The notes: generated from the sequence alone by a model not told the origin. A DNA stretch of 64,000 bases from Lingula anatina (GCF_001039355.2 NW_019775806.1:59931-123930), one strand, 5' to 3'. Positions 11,661 to 23,461 are shown, counted from the first letter of the stretch. Numbers and translations: made by a program.

Positions 11661-11822
11661 CGTGATGATATGCTGACAACTGAAGCAAGTCCATTTAGAA
11701 AAGCTTTATATCAGGGGAGTTGGACGTAAGCATCGCGCCACTACCCGGAAATGTCGAGTGAAGCGAGCAGCTTTTTTAATGTCCGGCTGAACGACAATTA
11801 TAAAATAATACATGAAAACACA
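10881..11822. other. Spacer with simple repeats and an assembly gap
   Basis: This holds (TA)n at about 11375-11426, a poly-T tract to 11465, N at 11514-11619, and another AT/poly-T tract to 11660. Matching repeat types on both sides suggest the assembler failed in simple sequence. No gene is seen. The right end is the 3' flank of paralog 2, with its polyadenylation signal (TTTATT on plus) at 11823-11828. Confidence 0.7.
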
Positions 11823-12008
11823 TTTATTCCACATCTACAATATTACATATACATATTTAAAAAACATGTACCACATCTACATATTACATGTATTACAAAC
11901 AATCTCTTCGTCGCAAAAGCATGTGTATCAAATTCATTAATGTCAGGGTCTTTGCTCACATTTCTAACGGAATACCTTTGTGTTTCTGTCAACGTGCCTG
12001 CAACAGAA

Positions 12009-13244
12009 TTAGCGGAACCCTATGGCCACGCCCGTTGCACGCGTCCACTTATCGCTACTGGTATAGGTACCACACCCTCCAAAGTGGAGTTCGGTGAAGA
12101 AGAAATACTCGTTAGGCATCGTGCGTCCAGATGGCACTGGCTTGGCGGACTTGAACCATGCGTCATAGAAATTGGCTCCAATGCCTGAGCCTCCATAGGA
12201 ACTTGGTGGCACTTCACGATGATTTGGAAAGAATGTAAAGTAACTGTTTGGGTTTCTGTCGCAATTGTTGAAAGCGATATCTTTACCGTTGCTTTGGGTA
12301 CCCTGATATTTATAGCTGGGGTTGCTAGCTATATTTCTTGGCAAGAATCCCAGAAATAAGTGCGGTCCCATGGCCTTATTCACGGGAGTTGTATATCCGA
12401 ATTGGGAGTTTACCTGAACTGAAAGGGGGGTGGAGGCGTATCTATGCAGCTGTCGCAGGACGGTGAACGGCTGCCTACCATTGTCGTAAAAAATACGTAG
12501 CAACACGTGGGATTTATCAGTGAAAATGCTGGCCAGGTTAAGATTGGTACCCGTCACTATCGCCTGTCGGGGAAGAAAAGTATACCCTCCCCCGTTGATT
12601 CCCATCTCACAGTAAACACGTTGGTCGCCTGTGTTGGTGTTGATGGTGTATTCCCCACCTGCAGAGTTTGGGTTCGCGTTTAGGATAGCCTTGCATGAGG
12701 CATATGTCCCTGCAGAATGAATAAAAAACAAAGTTAATAAACAGCCACGTTTGCTACACGTCAGCATAAACCTTATATAATAGGCCTATGTTATCATCAG
12801 GAATTCAAAGGCGCAGTGGTGGTTTGGAAGGAGGTGTAGAGGAGAGAGGGGGGAATTGGTTCAATCAGTGCAGCGGACGAGTTTACAGAGATGCTTTTAA
12901 CAGTCATTATTTGACCATTAAACTGACTTGTTAATGTGTTACCTAAGAATATGAACAGATATAGTTGCCACTAAACGTTGTTTGGTATCTAACACTACAT
13001 CTGGATATTAATTTTCCAGCAAAAAGAAAAGTTTAACCGCCTTATGATCTCAACTCTTAAAGGTAGGCAAATGAGGTATAAATTCAAAAATCAACAAGAG
13101 ACTCAGAGTGAGCGACAGACAGCTAGCATGGAAAATTCTTCAAGGACCCAGGAAAATTTGATAATTGTAATTTTTGCACAAAAAAATTCCGTACACTATC
13201 TGTTCAGCTTAAACGAATTAATCAGTTTAATGATAGTGACAATA

Positions 13245-13282
<38 letters not shown>

Positions 13283-13365
13283 GACTTACCCTGGCTGGCC
13301 CTTGCATGACTTTCCACAAACAAAAGAATCAAGAGCGAGGCTACAATTAGACTTGAAAAAGACAT
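12009..13365 (-). CDS. Secreted fibrinogen-C-like protein, paralog 2
   Basis: Exons 13290-13365 (ATG at 13365) and 12009-12709 give 258 residues, with the same exon lengths and splice phase as paralog 1. By manual comparison the mature parts are about 84% identical with no gaps. Identity is highest in the first 80 mature residues, through YCEMGINGGGYTFL and the RQAIVTGTNLNLASIFTDK region, and in the C-terminal 60 residues; the middle is more diverged. All Cys positions in the N-terminal and C-terminal motifs are shared. The signal peptide carries the family's SLIVASLL core. A TATA box lies at 13415-13423 and one copy of the ~330-base unit follows upstream. Function unknown; secretion is well supported. 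Confidence 0.75.
13249..13279. repeat. (GA)n microsatellite next to a splice donor
   Basis: About fifteen GA units lie immediately inside the intron, ten bases beyond the donor of paralog 2 exon 1. Paralog 1 and the orphan exon keep shorter GA tracts at the same place, so the tract predates the duplications. Confidence 0.9.
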
Positions 13366-13414
13366 TGTCATCTGATGTCTGGAGAAATAACACTATAACG
13401 TGGCACGAAGAATC

Positions 13415-13423
13415 CCTTTTATA
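13415..13423 (-). promoter_or_regulatory. TATA box of fibrinogen-like paralog 2
   Basis: TATAAAAGG on the minus strand, 50-58 bases before the ATG at 13365; position conserved in all three family members. Confidence 0.7.
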
Positions 13424-13454
13424 GGGCAATCCCATGTTAAATTGCTTTTTTCAG

Positions 13455-13735
13455 AAGACACGTTTCTTGTAACTCATTTATAATGGAAACCAACTCATTT
13501 ACATTGTAAATTAGTGTTTTTAGATTTTTTTTTGCGGGGGGGCACTGGGTGACTACTTATACCCACTGTGAGATAACCAGTTATAGTTAGACATATTAAG
13601 GTCGACCCCTCACCTGTTTTAAAGAGTGAAGAACGCCTGACCTCGAAATACAACTGTAGGTAATATCTCAAATTGCAGAACAATGGCATAACACGTTAAT
13701 AGTTTGAAATCAATGTATAAAATTGCAAACCCGAG
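13455..13735. repeat. Single ~330-type upstream unit of paralog 2
   Basis: The unit starts at a CACGTTT about 90 bases upstream of the ATG. It keeps ATAATGGAA, a G-rich run, TATACCCACTGT, AAGAGTGAAG and CGCCTGACCTCGA in the same order as the three tandem units of paralog 1. The TGATCA/CACATGTCACT part is reduced. Confidence 0.65.
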
Positions 13736-14837
13736 AATATTTTGGATCCTAGAGTAGGGCTATTCGCGCAACATACACGGGCTGCCAATGAAAATAATTA
13801 ATTTCGTCCTTTTGTGTGTGGTTTTGTTCATGGAGAGCTTTATTTTTCTCATCTCTCAAGGGTTTTGATACAAGGTTACGAGACTAAAAAAATGCAGTGC
13901 CGCACCGTAATACTGAATACTTGGCTGGGAACCGTAAGGTGAGGCATTAAGCAGACACTTTTGAATATTATTTACATTTGATGAAAACAACGTTATTTAA
14001 TTCCCATTTGTACAGGTTATTACGGAAGTACGTATTTAAAATAATAGGTATTGCTACAAATGATAGGCTCGCAGCTTTTCCACAAATATCTTAATAATCA
14101 CGCCATAACAAACCCAACCCTATAAACACGCACCTTTGTTTAATTTCATTTTACTTGTATATTAATTTAACTGTTTATTTCGAAAATAGCTTTTGTGGTA
14201 GTTTTAATGCATACATTAAACTTGTTTTTATGTCATTCTTCTAAACTGGGTTGGGGAAATAAGAATTGCCTAAAGGTGATTAAACAAATAAAGTGGTTTA
14301 AAGAGATATCTAATGAGCTTTCTTTTTGTCTTTTTACCTGTTTTTCTCCCCTATGTCGTGGTCCTTTTTTTACACTGATCAGATCTTTGATCTTTGATCT
14401 TTGATTTTTTTTTGTTCCAAATCGTTCTGTGATTTGCCAAGGTACACATTGGTTGTTTGAACGCACCGAGAAAATCCACCATAATACTGCTCACCTACTT
14501 TGAAACCATCTACTTATATACCCTTTCTGACAAAATACTGTGAATAATTCCACCAGAGATATCCACGATCTCAGACCATCGTTGTGATCTGATGTTCGTG
14601 AGACATTTTGATCTTGGTATCCAAATATTGTGACAATTGATCACTGACCATAAAATCAATTATAAAGAAGAGCTGAATATCGAATAAAATAAAATAAAAC
14701 ATCTTCATCACGACCGCTCCTATGTCAAGACCGTGATGTCTCAGGTTTCTGGACAGTTGCGTCAGTGTGACAAGGTTTGCAATAAATTTAATGTCAATTA
14801 CTAAGTAAAATTACCAATCATATTTGTCTTTCAGAAT

Positions 14838-15007
14838 TCAGGGGCGGATTTAGGGCGTCTTCTGGGTCTTCCGGAAGACGGTCAGATTTTCAAGTTTACA
14901 TTGACGGGTATCTTATTTTTCCTGTCGGAAGACGGTCAAAAATGGAGGATGGATCAACAAAGATAAATTGGAAGACTGTCAGAAAATAACTCTGGATCCG
15001 CCCCTGA
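14838..15007. mobile_element. 170-base MITE with GAAT target-site duplication
   Basis: The element begins TCAGGGGCGGAT and ends ATCCGCCCCTGA, and is flanked by GAAT on both sides (14834-14837 and 15008-15011). The paralogous site in copy B at 17295-17298 has a single GAAT and no insert, which proves insertion. Interior motifs GTCTTCTGGGTCTTCC and GGAGGATGGATCAACAAAG recur in reverse at 56.6 and 60.4 kb. Confidence 0.9.
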
Positions 15008-15146
15008 GAATGATATTGAGTTAACTGCAGTTCTGACACACATGTCCAGAACCGTGACGCATTATTCAGAAACTTTTGAATATCATTGCTTTTTGGCGAA
15101 AAACAGCGAAAGACAAATGCGGAAGAATGTTTTTAAAATACATACC

Positions 15147-15302
15147 CAGGCCTACCCAACTACCAGACTCGGCACCTACGGATCCAGAATAAACCGGTAT
15201 ATCAGACCACACTACCCGTTTTCAAGGTGTGTGTCAGATCGCATTAAGGAGTATCAGCCACCACACCGATTTTGCCTGGTGCGCGATGTGATAGCAATGA
15301 TC
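15147..15302. mobile_element. Solo end of the 597-base foldback element
   Basis: This starts with CAGGCCTACCCAACTACC and follows the left end of the element at 59062-59658 through its 110-base terminal repeat and about 45 bases beyond, then stops at ATGATC. The right end is missing. It sits exactly between duplication copies A and B. Confidence 0.8.
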
Positions 15303-15691
15303 CTAAGCGGGGTTGGAAAGTAGTGCATCTCATCTAGATTCATGCGCTGCTGCAATTTTCCCTGTTTATGCTAAAATCTGACAGTTTGAAGAGTAACATC
15401 TGGGCATTAATTTTTTCCACCAAAAAGAAAAGTTTAAACGCCTTATGGCCTCAGTTGCATAGGCAAGCAAATGAGGTAAAAATTCAAAGATCAACAAGAT
15501 GGGCTGCATTGACTCTGGGTCTCAGTGTGAGCGACAGACAGTTAGTACGGAAATTGTTCAAGGACCCAGGAAAATTTGATAATTGTAATTTTTTGCTGCA
15601 AAAAAATCCATACACTATCTGTTTAGCTTAAACGAATTAATCAGTTTAATGATAATGACAATATGAGAGAGAGAGGGAATGTGAGACTTAC

Positions 15692-15767
15692 CCTGGCTGT
15701 CCCTTGCATGATTTTCCACAAACAAATGAATCAAGAGCGAGGCTACAATTAGACTCGAAAAAGACAT
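15692..15767 (-). pseudogene. Orphan first exon of the fibrinogen-like family
   Basis: This 76-base exon has an ATG at 15767, an intact signal-peptide frame with the family core SLIVASLL, and a perfect gtaagt donor in the same phase as its paralogs. I found no matching second exon between it and paralog 2's promoter. It may be a dead remnant of an incomplete duplication. It could also be an alternative first exon for paralog 2, whose second exon at 12709 is the next compatible acceptor downstream on the minus strand. Confidence 0.75.
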
Positions 15768-15816
15768 TGTCATCTGATGTCTGGAGAACTGACACTGTAA
15801 CGTTGCACAAAGAATC

Positions 15817-15825
15817 CCTTTTATA
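15817..15825 (-). promoter_or_regulatory. TATA box of the orphan first exon
   Basis: TATAAAAGG is intact and exactly as far from the ATG as in the two complete genes, so this promoter may still be usable. Confidence 0.65.
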
Positions 15826-15855
15826 GAGCGATCTCATGTTTTTAAAATTGCTTTT

Positions 15856-16210
15856 TTCAAAAGACACGTTTCTTGGTAACTCTTTTATAATGGAAACCAA
15901 CTCATTTACATTTATATTGTAAATCAGTGTTTTTAGGTTTTATTTTATTTTATTTATTTATTTTTTTTTGGGGGGGGGGGGGAGGGGGCACTGGGTGACT
16001 ACTTATACCCACTGTATGATCAGCCGCTTACATGTTCACATGTCACTACAGCCCAAAGAGACGACCAGTTCATAGTGAGACGTATTAAGGTCCACCCCTA
16101 ACCTGTTTTAAAGAGTGAAGAACGCCTGACCTCTCAATAAGTAATATCTCAAATTGCAGAAAAATGGCATGACACGTAATAGTTTATAAATTAATTTATA
16201 AAATTGCAAA
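15856..16210. repeat. ~330-type upstream unit of the orphan exon
   Basis: The same ordered motifs as in paralog 2 are present, including ATAATGGAA, a long G run, TATACCCACTGTATGATCAG, CACATGTCACT, AAGAGTGAAG and CGCCTGACCT. Confidence 0.7.
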
Positions 16211-17430
16211 CCCGAGAATGTTTTAGATCCAACATACACGGGCTGCCAATGAAAATAATTAATTTCGTCCTTTTGTGTGTGGTTTGTAAATGGAGAGCTT
16301 TGTTTTTCTCATCTCTCAAGGGTTTTGATACAAGGTTGCGAGGCTAAAAAAATCCTGAGTGCCCCACCGTAATACTGAATACTTGTCTAGAAACCGTAAC
16401 GTGAGACATTAAGCAGAAGCTTTTGAACATAATTTTTTATCTGATGAAAACAACGTTATGTAATTACAGGTTATTACGGAAGAACGTATTTAAAATAATA
16501 GGCATCGCTATGATAGGCTCGCAGCTTTTCCACAAATATCTTAATTATCGCGCCATAACAAACCCGGTTCTATAAGAACGGACCTTTGATTAATTTCATT
16601 TTACTTGTATATTAATTTGACTATTTACTTCGAAAATAGCTTTTGTGGTTGTTTGAATGCATACATTATACTTGTTGCTATGTCATTCTTCTAAACTGGG
16701 TTGAGGAAATAAGAATTGCCTAAAGATAATTATTAAACAAATAAAGTGGTTTAAAGAGATGTCTAATGAGATTTCTTTTTGTCTTTTAACCTGTTTTTCT
16801 CTCCAAAGTCGTGGTCTTTTTTATTTTACATATTTTTTTATTTTGCATTATTTTGATCAGATCTTTGATCTAAAATAAATAACGTAGTTTTTGTTCCAAA
16901 TCATTCCAAGGCACACTGTTTTTTTTTTTTTTAACGCACCGAGAAAACCCCCCATAATGCTGTTCACTTACTTTAAAACCATCTACTTATATACCCTTTC
17001 TGACAAAATACTGTGAATAATTCCACCAGAGATATCCACGATCTCAGACCATCGTTGTGATCTGATATTCGTGAGGCATTTTGATCTTGGTATCCAAATA
17101 TTGTGACAACTTATCAAAAAATCAATTATAAAGAAAAGATGAATATCGAATAAACTAAAACATCTTCATCGCGACCTCATCTATGTCAAGACCATAATGT
17201 CTCAGGTCTCTGGACAGGTGCGTCAGTGAGACAAGGTTTGCATTAAATTCAATGTTAATTACTAAGTAAAATTACCAATCATATTTGTCTTTCAGAATGA
17301 TATTGAGCTAACTGCAGTGCTGACACACCTGTCCAAAACCGTGACGCATTATTCAGAAACTTTTGGATAGCATTGCTTTTTGACGAAAAACAGCGTAACA
17401 CAAATATAAAAGGATGAATTTAAAGAAAAG

Positions 17431-18740
17431 GGTATTGTTATATTTGATAGGCTTGCAGCTTGCTACCGTACATCATATTCTTCCCTTTGTTTAAATCAGC
17501 ACCCTTCCTTTCTCTTGATTCATTTGTATATTTATTATCTATTTATTTTGAAAATGACTTTCTGGCAGTTTGAAAGAGAACGCACCACATGATTGCTGTA
17601 GCAGCTGACATTGCATTGCATTCACACCTACCGCAATGTTGCCTCTGTTGCCTTGGGTCCAGGAAATGAACAATCTCAAAGATATTAATTACGGCACTAT
17701 TCAACTAATGCTTTTTTTAACAATCCTGAAAAAAATTCCACTGAGCTTTCTTGGCTTTTGGCTTTTTTCTGTCTGAATGTGATCACCGAATACCTAACGG
17801 AGGTCAACATTTGCTACTTTCTTTTAAATTGATTACATCTTTTTGATGAAAAAAGAATTATGATATATTAGTCACATGACAACACAGTGATTTCTTGAAC
17901 GTACCAAGAACGTTCGCCGTGACACTCTTCGGTGTTAAATTTTAGATCATATATCCAGTGATATGCCCTAACCCGCGAGCAAATACAGTGAATAAATTCA
18001 TCTCAATCGTTGTAATCAGACCGCCGTGAGAAAATTATAGAGTGTTATTATATGTTATCTTCATGGCTTATTTATGGTTTTTATCTTTATTGTAAAATGT
18101 AATGGTAGGTTACAATTTAAAACATAAAGTCGATCGAAGCAAGGTGGAGTTTTAAAATTAAATATAACAAGTACTCTTTGCCACGACCGTTCCTGTACAC
18201 TGGTGCTTCTTTTTTCTTCTATAAAAAACATACCTTTTCTTTTGGTCTATATTATTATCAAATTTTGTGATGCAAAAAAAGGAAACATATATCTTAATTA
18301 TTAAATAAGCTTTTTTTGTCTCCTCCGTCCCAGTGTACCACAAACTTTCATAGTCCCATTCATAACAAGAGAGAAGGCAACAAAGACTATCGATTGTTCG
18401 TAATTTGGCCAAACAAGGCCGCTTTTATTATATAAACTCACTATCCTAATAATTTTAACAATAATAACAATGTAGCAAATTGTTGCCTGCATTAAATGTC
18501 ATGGCCTTAGGGATAAAAATTATATATGAAATATTCAATAAGACTCATTAGTTTAGATTGATAATAATACTTGTCTTTCAAAGTGGCTCGTAATTGATTG
18601 AAAATCCCCATCAGTGCGATATGATTCAAACAGAATACACTATGGCACTTCACAGAAGTTCTCTACTTCTATGGGCACTTGAAGCCGCTTCCTTAAATTA
18701 TAGAGTCAGAGATATGTCCTGACAAACCCTGAAAGAGCTC
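17431..18740. other. Spacer, no gene seen
   Basis: AT-rich sequence with no coding signal, no strong inverted repeats and no long microsatellite. Minus-strand open frames near 18.2-18.5 kb are short and have no family resemblance. Confidence 0.5.
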
Positions 18741-18763
18741 CTTAAAGGGATCCTGAACACATC

Positions 18764-19305
18764 ATGTATATGACAGTTACTGTTAAACAGTTTAACACAG
18801 TGCAATTTTACTTGAATAAGCCAATTTCACAGAAAAATAAGGAATTTATCGCAAAATTTAGGCTTTCATCACATAATCTAACTGTAGAGACTGGCCGATA
18901 CACAGACACAAATAAGAATTTAAGAATCTGTAAGTTATGCAATTTAAACGATGTAGAGGATGAATTTCATTTTATCCTTAAATGCCCTCACTACAACACG
19001 ATTAGGAAGAAATATATTAAGAAATTTTATTATACAAAGCCAAGTGTCTTTAATAAATTAATTAAATTACTATCACTTAACAATGTATCACAATTAAACA
19101 ATTTGGGAAAATACCTGAAATGTGCATCGGAACTAAGATTAATGTCAATCTGATAAATTATTATTATTATTATTATTATTATTATTGTTTGTATCAGTAG
19201 TAGTTGTTGTAGTAATGGTAGTTGATTAGATATAACTTTATATTGTCACTGTTTTATATTCTGATGAGCCGTAGGGCTCAAAGGTTTAATAAACTGAATT
19301 GAACA
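18764..19305 (+). mobile_element. 3' end of a truncated non-LTR retrotransposon
   Basis: An open frame at 18764-19153 (129 residues) matches the C-terminal zinc-finger-like region that follows reverse transcriptase in many LINEs: a Gly-Arg-Tyr start, CKLC, VEDEFHF and KCPHY followed by IRKKY. After the stop come an (ATT)n tract (19156-19186) and the hairpin GAGCC-GTAG-GGCTC. The end, TTGAATTGAA-like, is typical of a microsatellite-ended LINE. No RT core lies upstream, so the copy is 5'-truncated. The exact 5' boundary is not visible. Confidence 0.7.
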
Positions 19306-20147
19306 TTAGTCAGTCTAAATTCCGCCTTGTATACAATATATCATAAGTTGTTTGTTGGGCCTTCACGCTTGAGGTGACCAAAGGAGCGTGCCTGTACAGG
19401 TGACTCAAGTGGCCGATTGCTCAGAGTGATAAGACCACATACTTCATCTTGTTCACTGAACTTTCATTTCATTTTCGCACTCGCACACTACAGTGCTTAA
19501 CTTGCGTGCTGCGGGCAAATAACAGCGACTTTAGGTTTTTTTTAGACAAGCAAGTACACGGATCTCTACGGTTATTTACAACGATTGAGATATAAACGTA
19601 CTTTGGGCCAGTGCTGGTAAGTGAAGAGTTTTTTAAATGTTTTCAGCCATAATAAAGTTTGTGAAATGGAAGGCGTGGACAAAGTTTAATGTATACATAG
19701 AGAGAGAGGTGGGAGGGGAGAGAGGTTGGTTGTTTATTTTTTCACCGAAAAGTCCCCTCTAGGTGTCTGGATGTTATCACTCGATGTATTTACCTGTCTG
19801 TGGTCGTGAGAACTGTTTTCATGCGACTTCATTTTCACTTGTTATCAAACGTTATCTGGATCAAATCGGTCGACCCATTTAATGATGAACCTTCTTTACA
19901 AATGAATGCCATCATCAGTTTATCATCAGTTTGCTTTTATGCAGCTTGATTTTCACTTTGTATCTATGAATCAATTGTTGCGTCAGGCCTTACATTACGT
20001 GTGCATACCACTCCAACTCACCCTATGTTTCGGAGTCCACTAGAAGCTTAGGCCTACTTAACCACGTAAGGAACGGAGATCTTACATTTAACGGCTATGC
20101 CATGTTGATGATGGAGAGGTGGACTTCCAGTGATCCACACTCAAATA

Positions 20148-20310
20148 CAGGCCCCTAGCCAGAAATTTTAAAAGGGGGGGTTCTTTTCCTGAAAAAAATG
20201 GACCATTTCTCATGAACCGTGTACCTAGATAAAATTTTACTTAGAGAGGACATTTCCTGGCAAAAGGGGGGGGGGTTCTTTCAAACCCCTGAATCCCCCC
20301 GAACTCGAGC
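20148..20310. mobile_element. Degraded CAGGCC-type element
   Basis: It begins CAGGCCCCTAGCCAG and continues with sequence like the elements at 56753-56920 and 60613 onward, including ATGGACCATTT and CCTAGATAAAATTTTAC. A clear right terminal repeat is missing. Confidence 0.5.
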
Positions 20311-23300
20311 AACACAGGGTGACTCCTGGTCTCGCCACCAACACCAACCAATAATTGAACCGAGCAATTAATTTCTTCCTCTCCTTTCATATATCAACTA
20401 TAAATACATGAAACAATGTTTAGTATGTAAATTCACAAACGGGCTAATGGCCCCATTATAACGGTATCAAAGAGATGATTTCGTAATACTGTCAGCGGTA
20501 GAAGGAAAGGGCACAAATATCAGTTTGTTATGTCAGACTTTCACGTTGTATTAAAGGTGATTTTGGCATGGTTCACATCCACAACATAAAGGCCGCGCAT
20601 GTGACAGCTAAAAGGTCGATGAGTTGAAGAACCCGCTGATGTTCTTGGCTGGTCACAATATCCAAAAGTACAACATACGTAAATATTATATAATTCCAAT
20701 GGCTAGCGTTGAGATCTGAAATTTTGTATGGCTTGAAAAATGGCGACCTCTGAGTAGTTATGTCAGTTTTTAACAAAAGTTTACTTCAAAGCCATAAAAC
20801 AATTTACATCCTCAAGTTGAACCATTCTGTGATAAATATTGGTTCTTTAGTTTGCAACCTAGGGACTTCTTAAGTTCTTGATATATTGAAAAAACACAGT
20901 TTGGTATTCATACATAAGTTCTCAAAGTTTGGTCTACAAGGTTAAGTATATCCCCTGCTATTTCATATCATCGTGGGCGATTTGGCTCTTGCATACAAGC
21001 TACTTTTACGACCGGTCAGTCACGGTTGTAACTGGTACAACATGTGACACACTCTACGTAGGGTTGTGAGTGTGACACATACAACATAGGTTGGTAATTG
21101 TTACAGTATGTGACACACCAAAGAAAGGAACTGATAGCTGTATTTCAACTTATGTCTGTAAGTTAGATGCACACCTCTAGCGAAAGGCCAAAATCAATGT
21201 CTCCGATAATCGCAATTCAAATTATTACAACATATTGTAAATGTCCATGCATTATTTATCATATAAACGGTGTTAGTTACTGCAGTAATGCAATTCAAAG
21301 CATTAATACAATTATGGCCGAGATAAGTCTGTTTACCACAGTTTTTCTCTCGTATTTTAGCATCAGTAAATAAATTTTGAAAATCAATACAATGCCATGC
21401 ATTGAATACCTGTTATGCTATGAATTTATTTATTTTTCAAAACAATGACTTTATAAATGTTTACTGTCGCTTTAAATATTGCTTGTTCTCCAAGGCGTGT
21501 CGGTCTCTCCACCAAACCACACAATTTGTAACTAACATGCGCGTCACTATGATTAAACCAACCCGATTTCATTGATAGACATCAGATGAATCTTCGTGTT
21601 CAACAGAGTAGGTAAAAATAGTTAAGTTGGAATATGCTTGACCTACAAATCAGCTTTACCACTCGAATAACTGGGCGTCGATGTCGTGCGTGCATTTTAA
21701 ATTTTTTTGGCAGTATTTCACCGCCCTACACTATGTATCCTAATCCTTTTGAATGAGGAAATTAGGAACTAGGATGTTTGCGGTTTAAGGAAAAAAGCAT
21801 TTGGGCTTTGCTAACAATAAGAACCCGCAGTAGAGGTGCGCCCGTATAATCTATGTTGTATCTGAGTTAACTGTAGCATTCGGTCTAAATGACAGGTCAC
21901 GGTGTGTCATTCAATAGACTCCCTTCCGGAATACGCTGTTAGCGACAAACAAAATGATTCAACCATTTCTCAACTAAGCTTTATTGCTCAAGTGAAACAA
22001 ACAGAGTGTCAGGGTATGTGTCCAGAAGAAATAATGTAAGTTTACCCTTAAAAGTTATGTAATTAAGATTTTATCATTAGAATGACATTCTCAGAGAACC
22101 CTCTGAGTGACGTCTGAGTAACCGCAGCCTTGGGCTGAGGCATTAGTGACTTAAGGTATATATTTAAGGTATATTAATCAACTACCCATCCCCCCAGTGA
22201 CAATTAGGCGCCAGAGACAGACAGAGAGACAGAATATAAAAAAATAAATGAATAAATAAATAGATAAACACTGTATATTATGTAGGAGGTAAGTAAAAAT
22301 TCTGAAAACAATCTCATAGTTGACCGAGGGTAAAGAAAAATCGAAGGAAGGAGGGCAGGATTTTATTCTTGTAAATATTGCTTTGAGATTTTACGCTTTA
22401 GCTTCGTGAAAGTTATTTGTTCTCATTAACAACGATCTGGGATTTAATTGATTTAATTTCTGGGGTTATTTACATCGAACGGTCGAATTTTCTGAACCCA
22501 TGAAATATAGAAATGTGCTATCGAGTTATGCCAATTTGAATTTAAAACTTCTTGGACTCTAAAGATATTCGCCACGTGATATGCCTAAAAGCAACCATAT
22601 AAATGCTGTTTCGTTTTTGATTTTAGATTTTTGACTTGAGGGGATACAAACTATCTGTCACAGCACATAAAATTGTAAATGAAGTGACTCTCATTCATGT
22701 TCACTTCACATGGTATTCATATGGGATGAAAAAGTAGGTAAATTTGTGAATTTTAAAACGCCATTTACAGTGCAGACCAAGTCACATCGTGTTATCAATT
22801 AGAATCATATAAATTGAAAGTTACTTGAATGAAGGGACGTGAATTGCGACAGGAGGTAAGAAGACTCTTGCTCTATAATGTTAGAACTCCACTTCAACCC
22901 AAATGATAAACTCATTGTGATACGTTATCTATGTGTTCAAGCCCCCTCCTATCAGCAGTATCGTTTTATGATTTCATGTCAAAGGTGATCTCACAATTTG
23001 GTACGGTTGATTATTTAGAACAATTGATGGGTAGATGTGTGTTTAATCTGATTTTGACCTTTTCTTTAAGTATCTATATTGGATTTAATTAATACTAGTC
23101 AGTTTATTACTGTGACTGGAGTATATATACAGTAATAGTTATTGCCGTCGTGTCTGTAGTAACAGTACTGAGAGCTACCGTTTATGTATGTGTATGCTAG
23201 AAGAGCATGTAGCTGGCCAACAGTTTTTTGGGTCTGTACCAGCAGGCAAGTTGTCGACTGTACGAAGCATGGACGCCAAATATCCTTGTGGTGTCTTCTG

Positions 23301-23425
23301 TGTAGGTTTGTTATCATCGTTCAATATCATCAGGGCACGGTGAGTGATTCATGGTTATCATTTGTGATATGATTCTGAATACACTAGCACTCATCAGGAG
23401 TCCGAAAACTAAACTAGTAGTGAAA

Positions 23426-23429
<4 letters not shown>

Positions 23430-23458
<29 letters not shown>
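23430..23458. repeat. (GA)n microsatellite
   Basis: About fourteen uninterrupted GA units in spacer DNA. Confidence 0.9.

Positions 23459-23461
<3 letters not shown>

Larger units (their letters stand above)
12995..15145. repeat. Segmental duplication, copy A
   Basis: About 2.1 kb here matches 15385-17430 in order, with roughly 10% differences by eye. It includes the promoter and first exon of paralog 2, one ~330-base upstream unit and about 1.3 kb of further flank. Copy A carries a 170-base MITE at 14838-15007 that is absent from copy B. Confidence 0.8.
15385..17430. repeat. Segmental duplication, copy B
   Basis: This is the second copy of the 12995-15145 segment. It keeps the promoter, signal-peptide exon, upstream unit and distal flank, but no second coding exon. 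At 17295-17298 it preserves the empty target site of the MITE found in copy A. Confidence 0.8.

Noticed and set aside
13044-13424. 126-codon plus-strand frame
   Set aside because: It runs through the (GA)n tract and antisense through the first exon and promoter of paralog 2.
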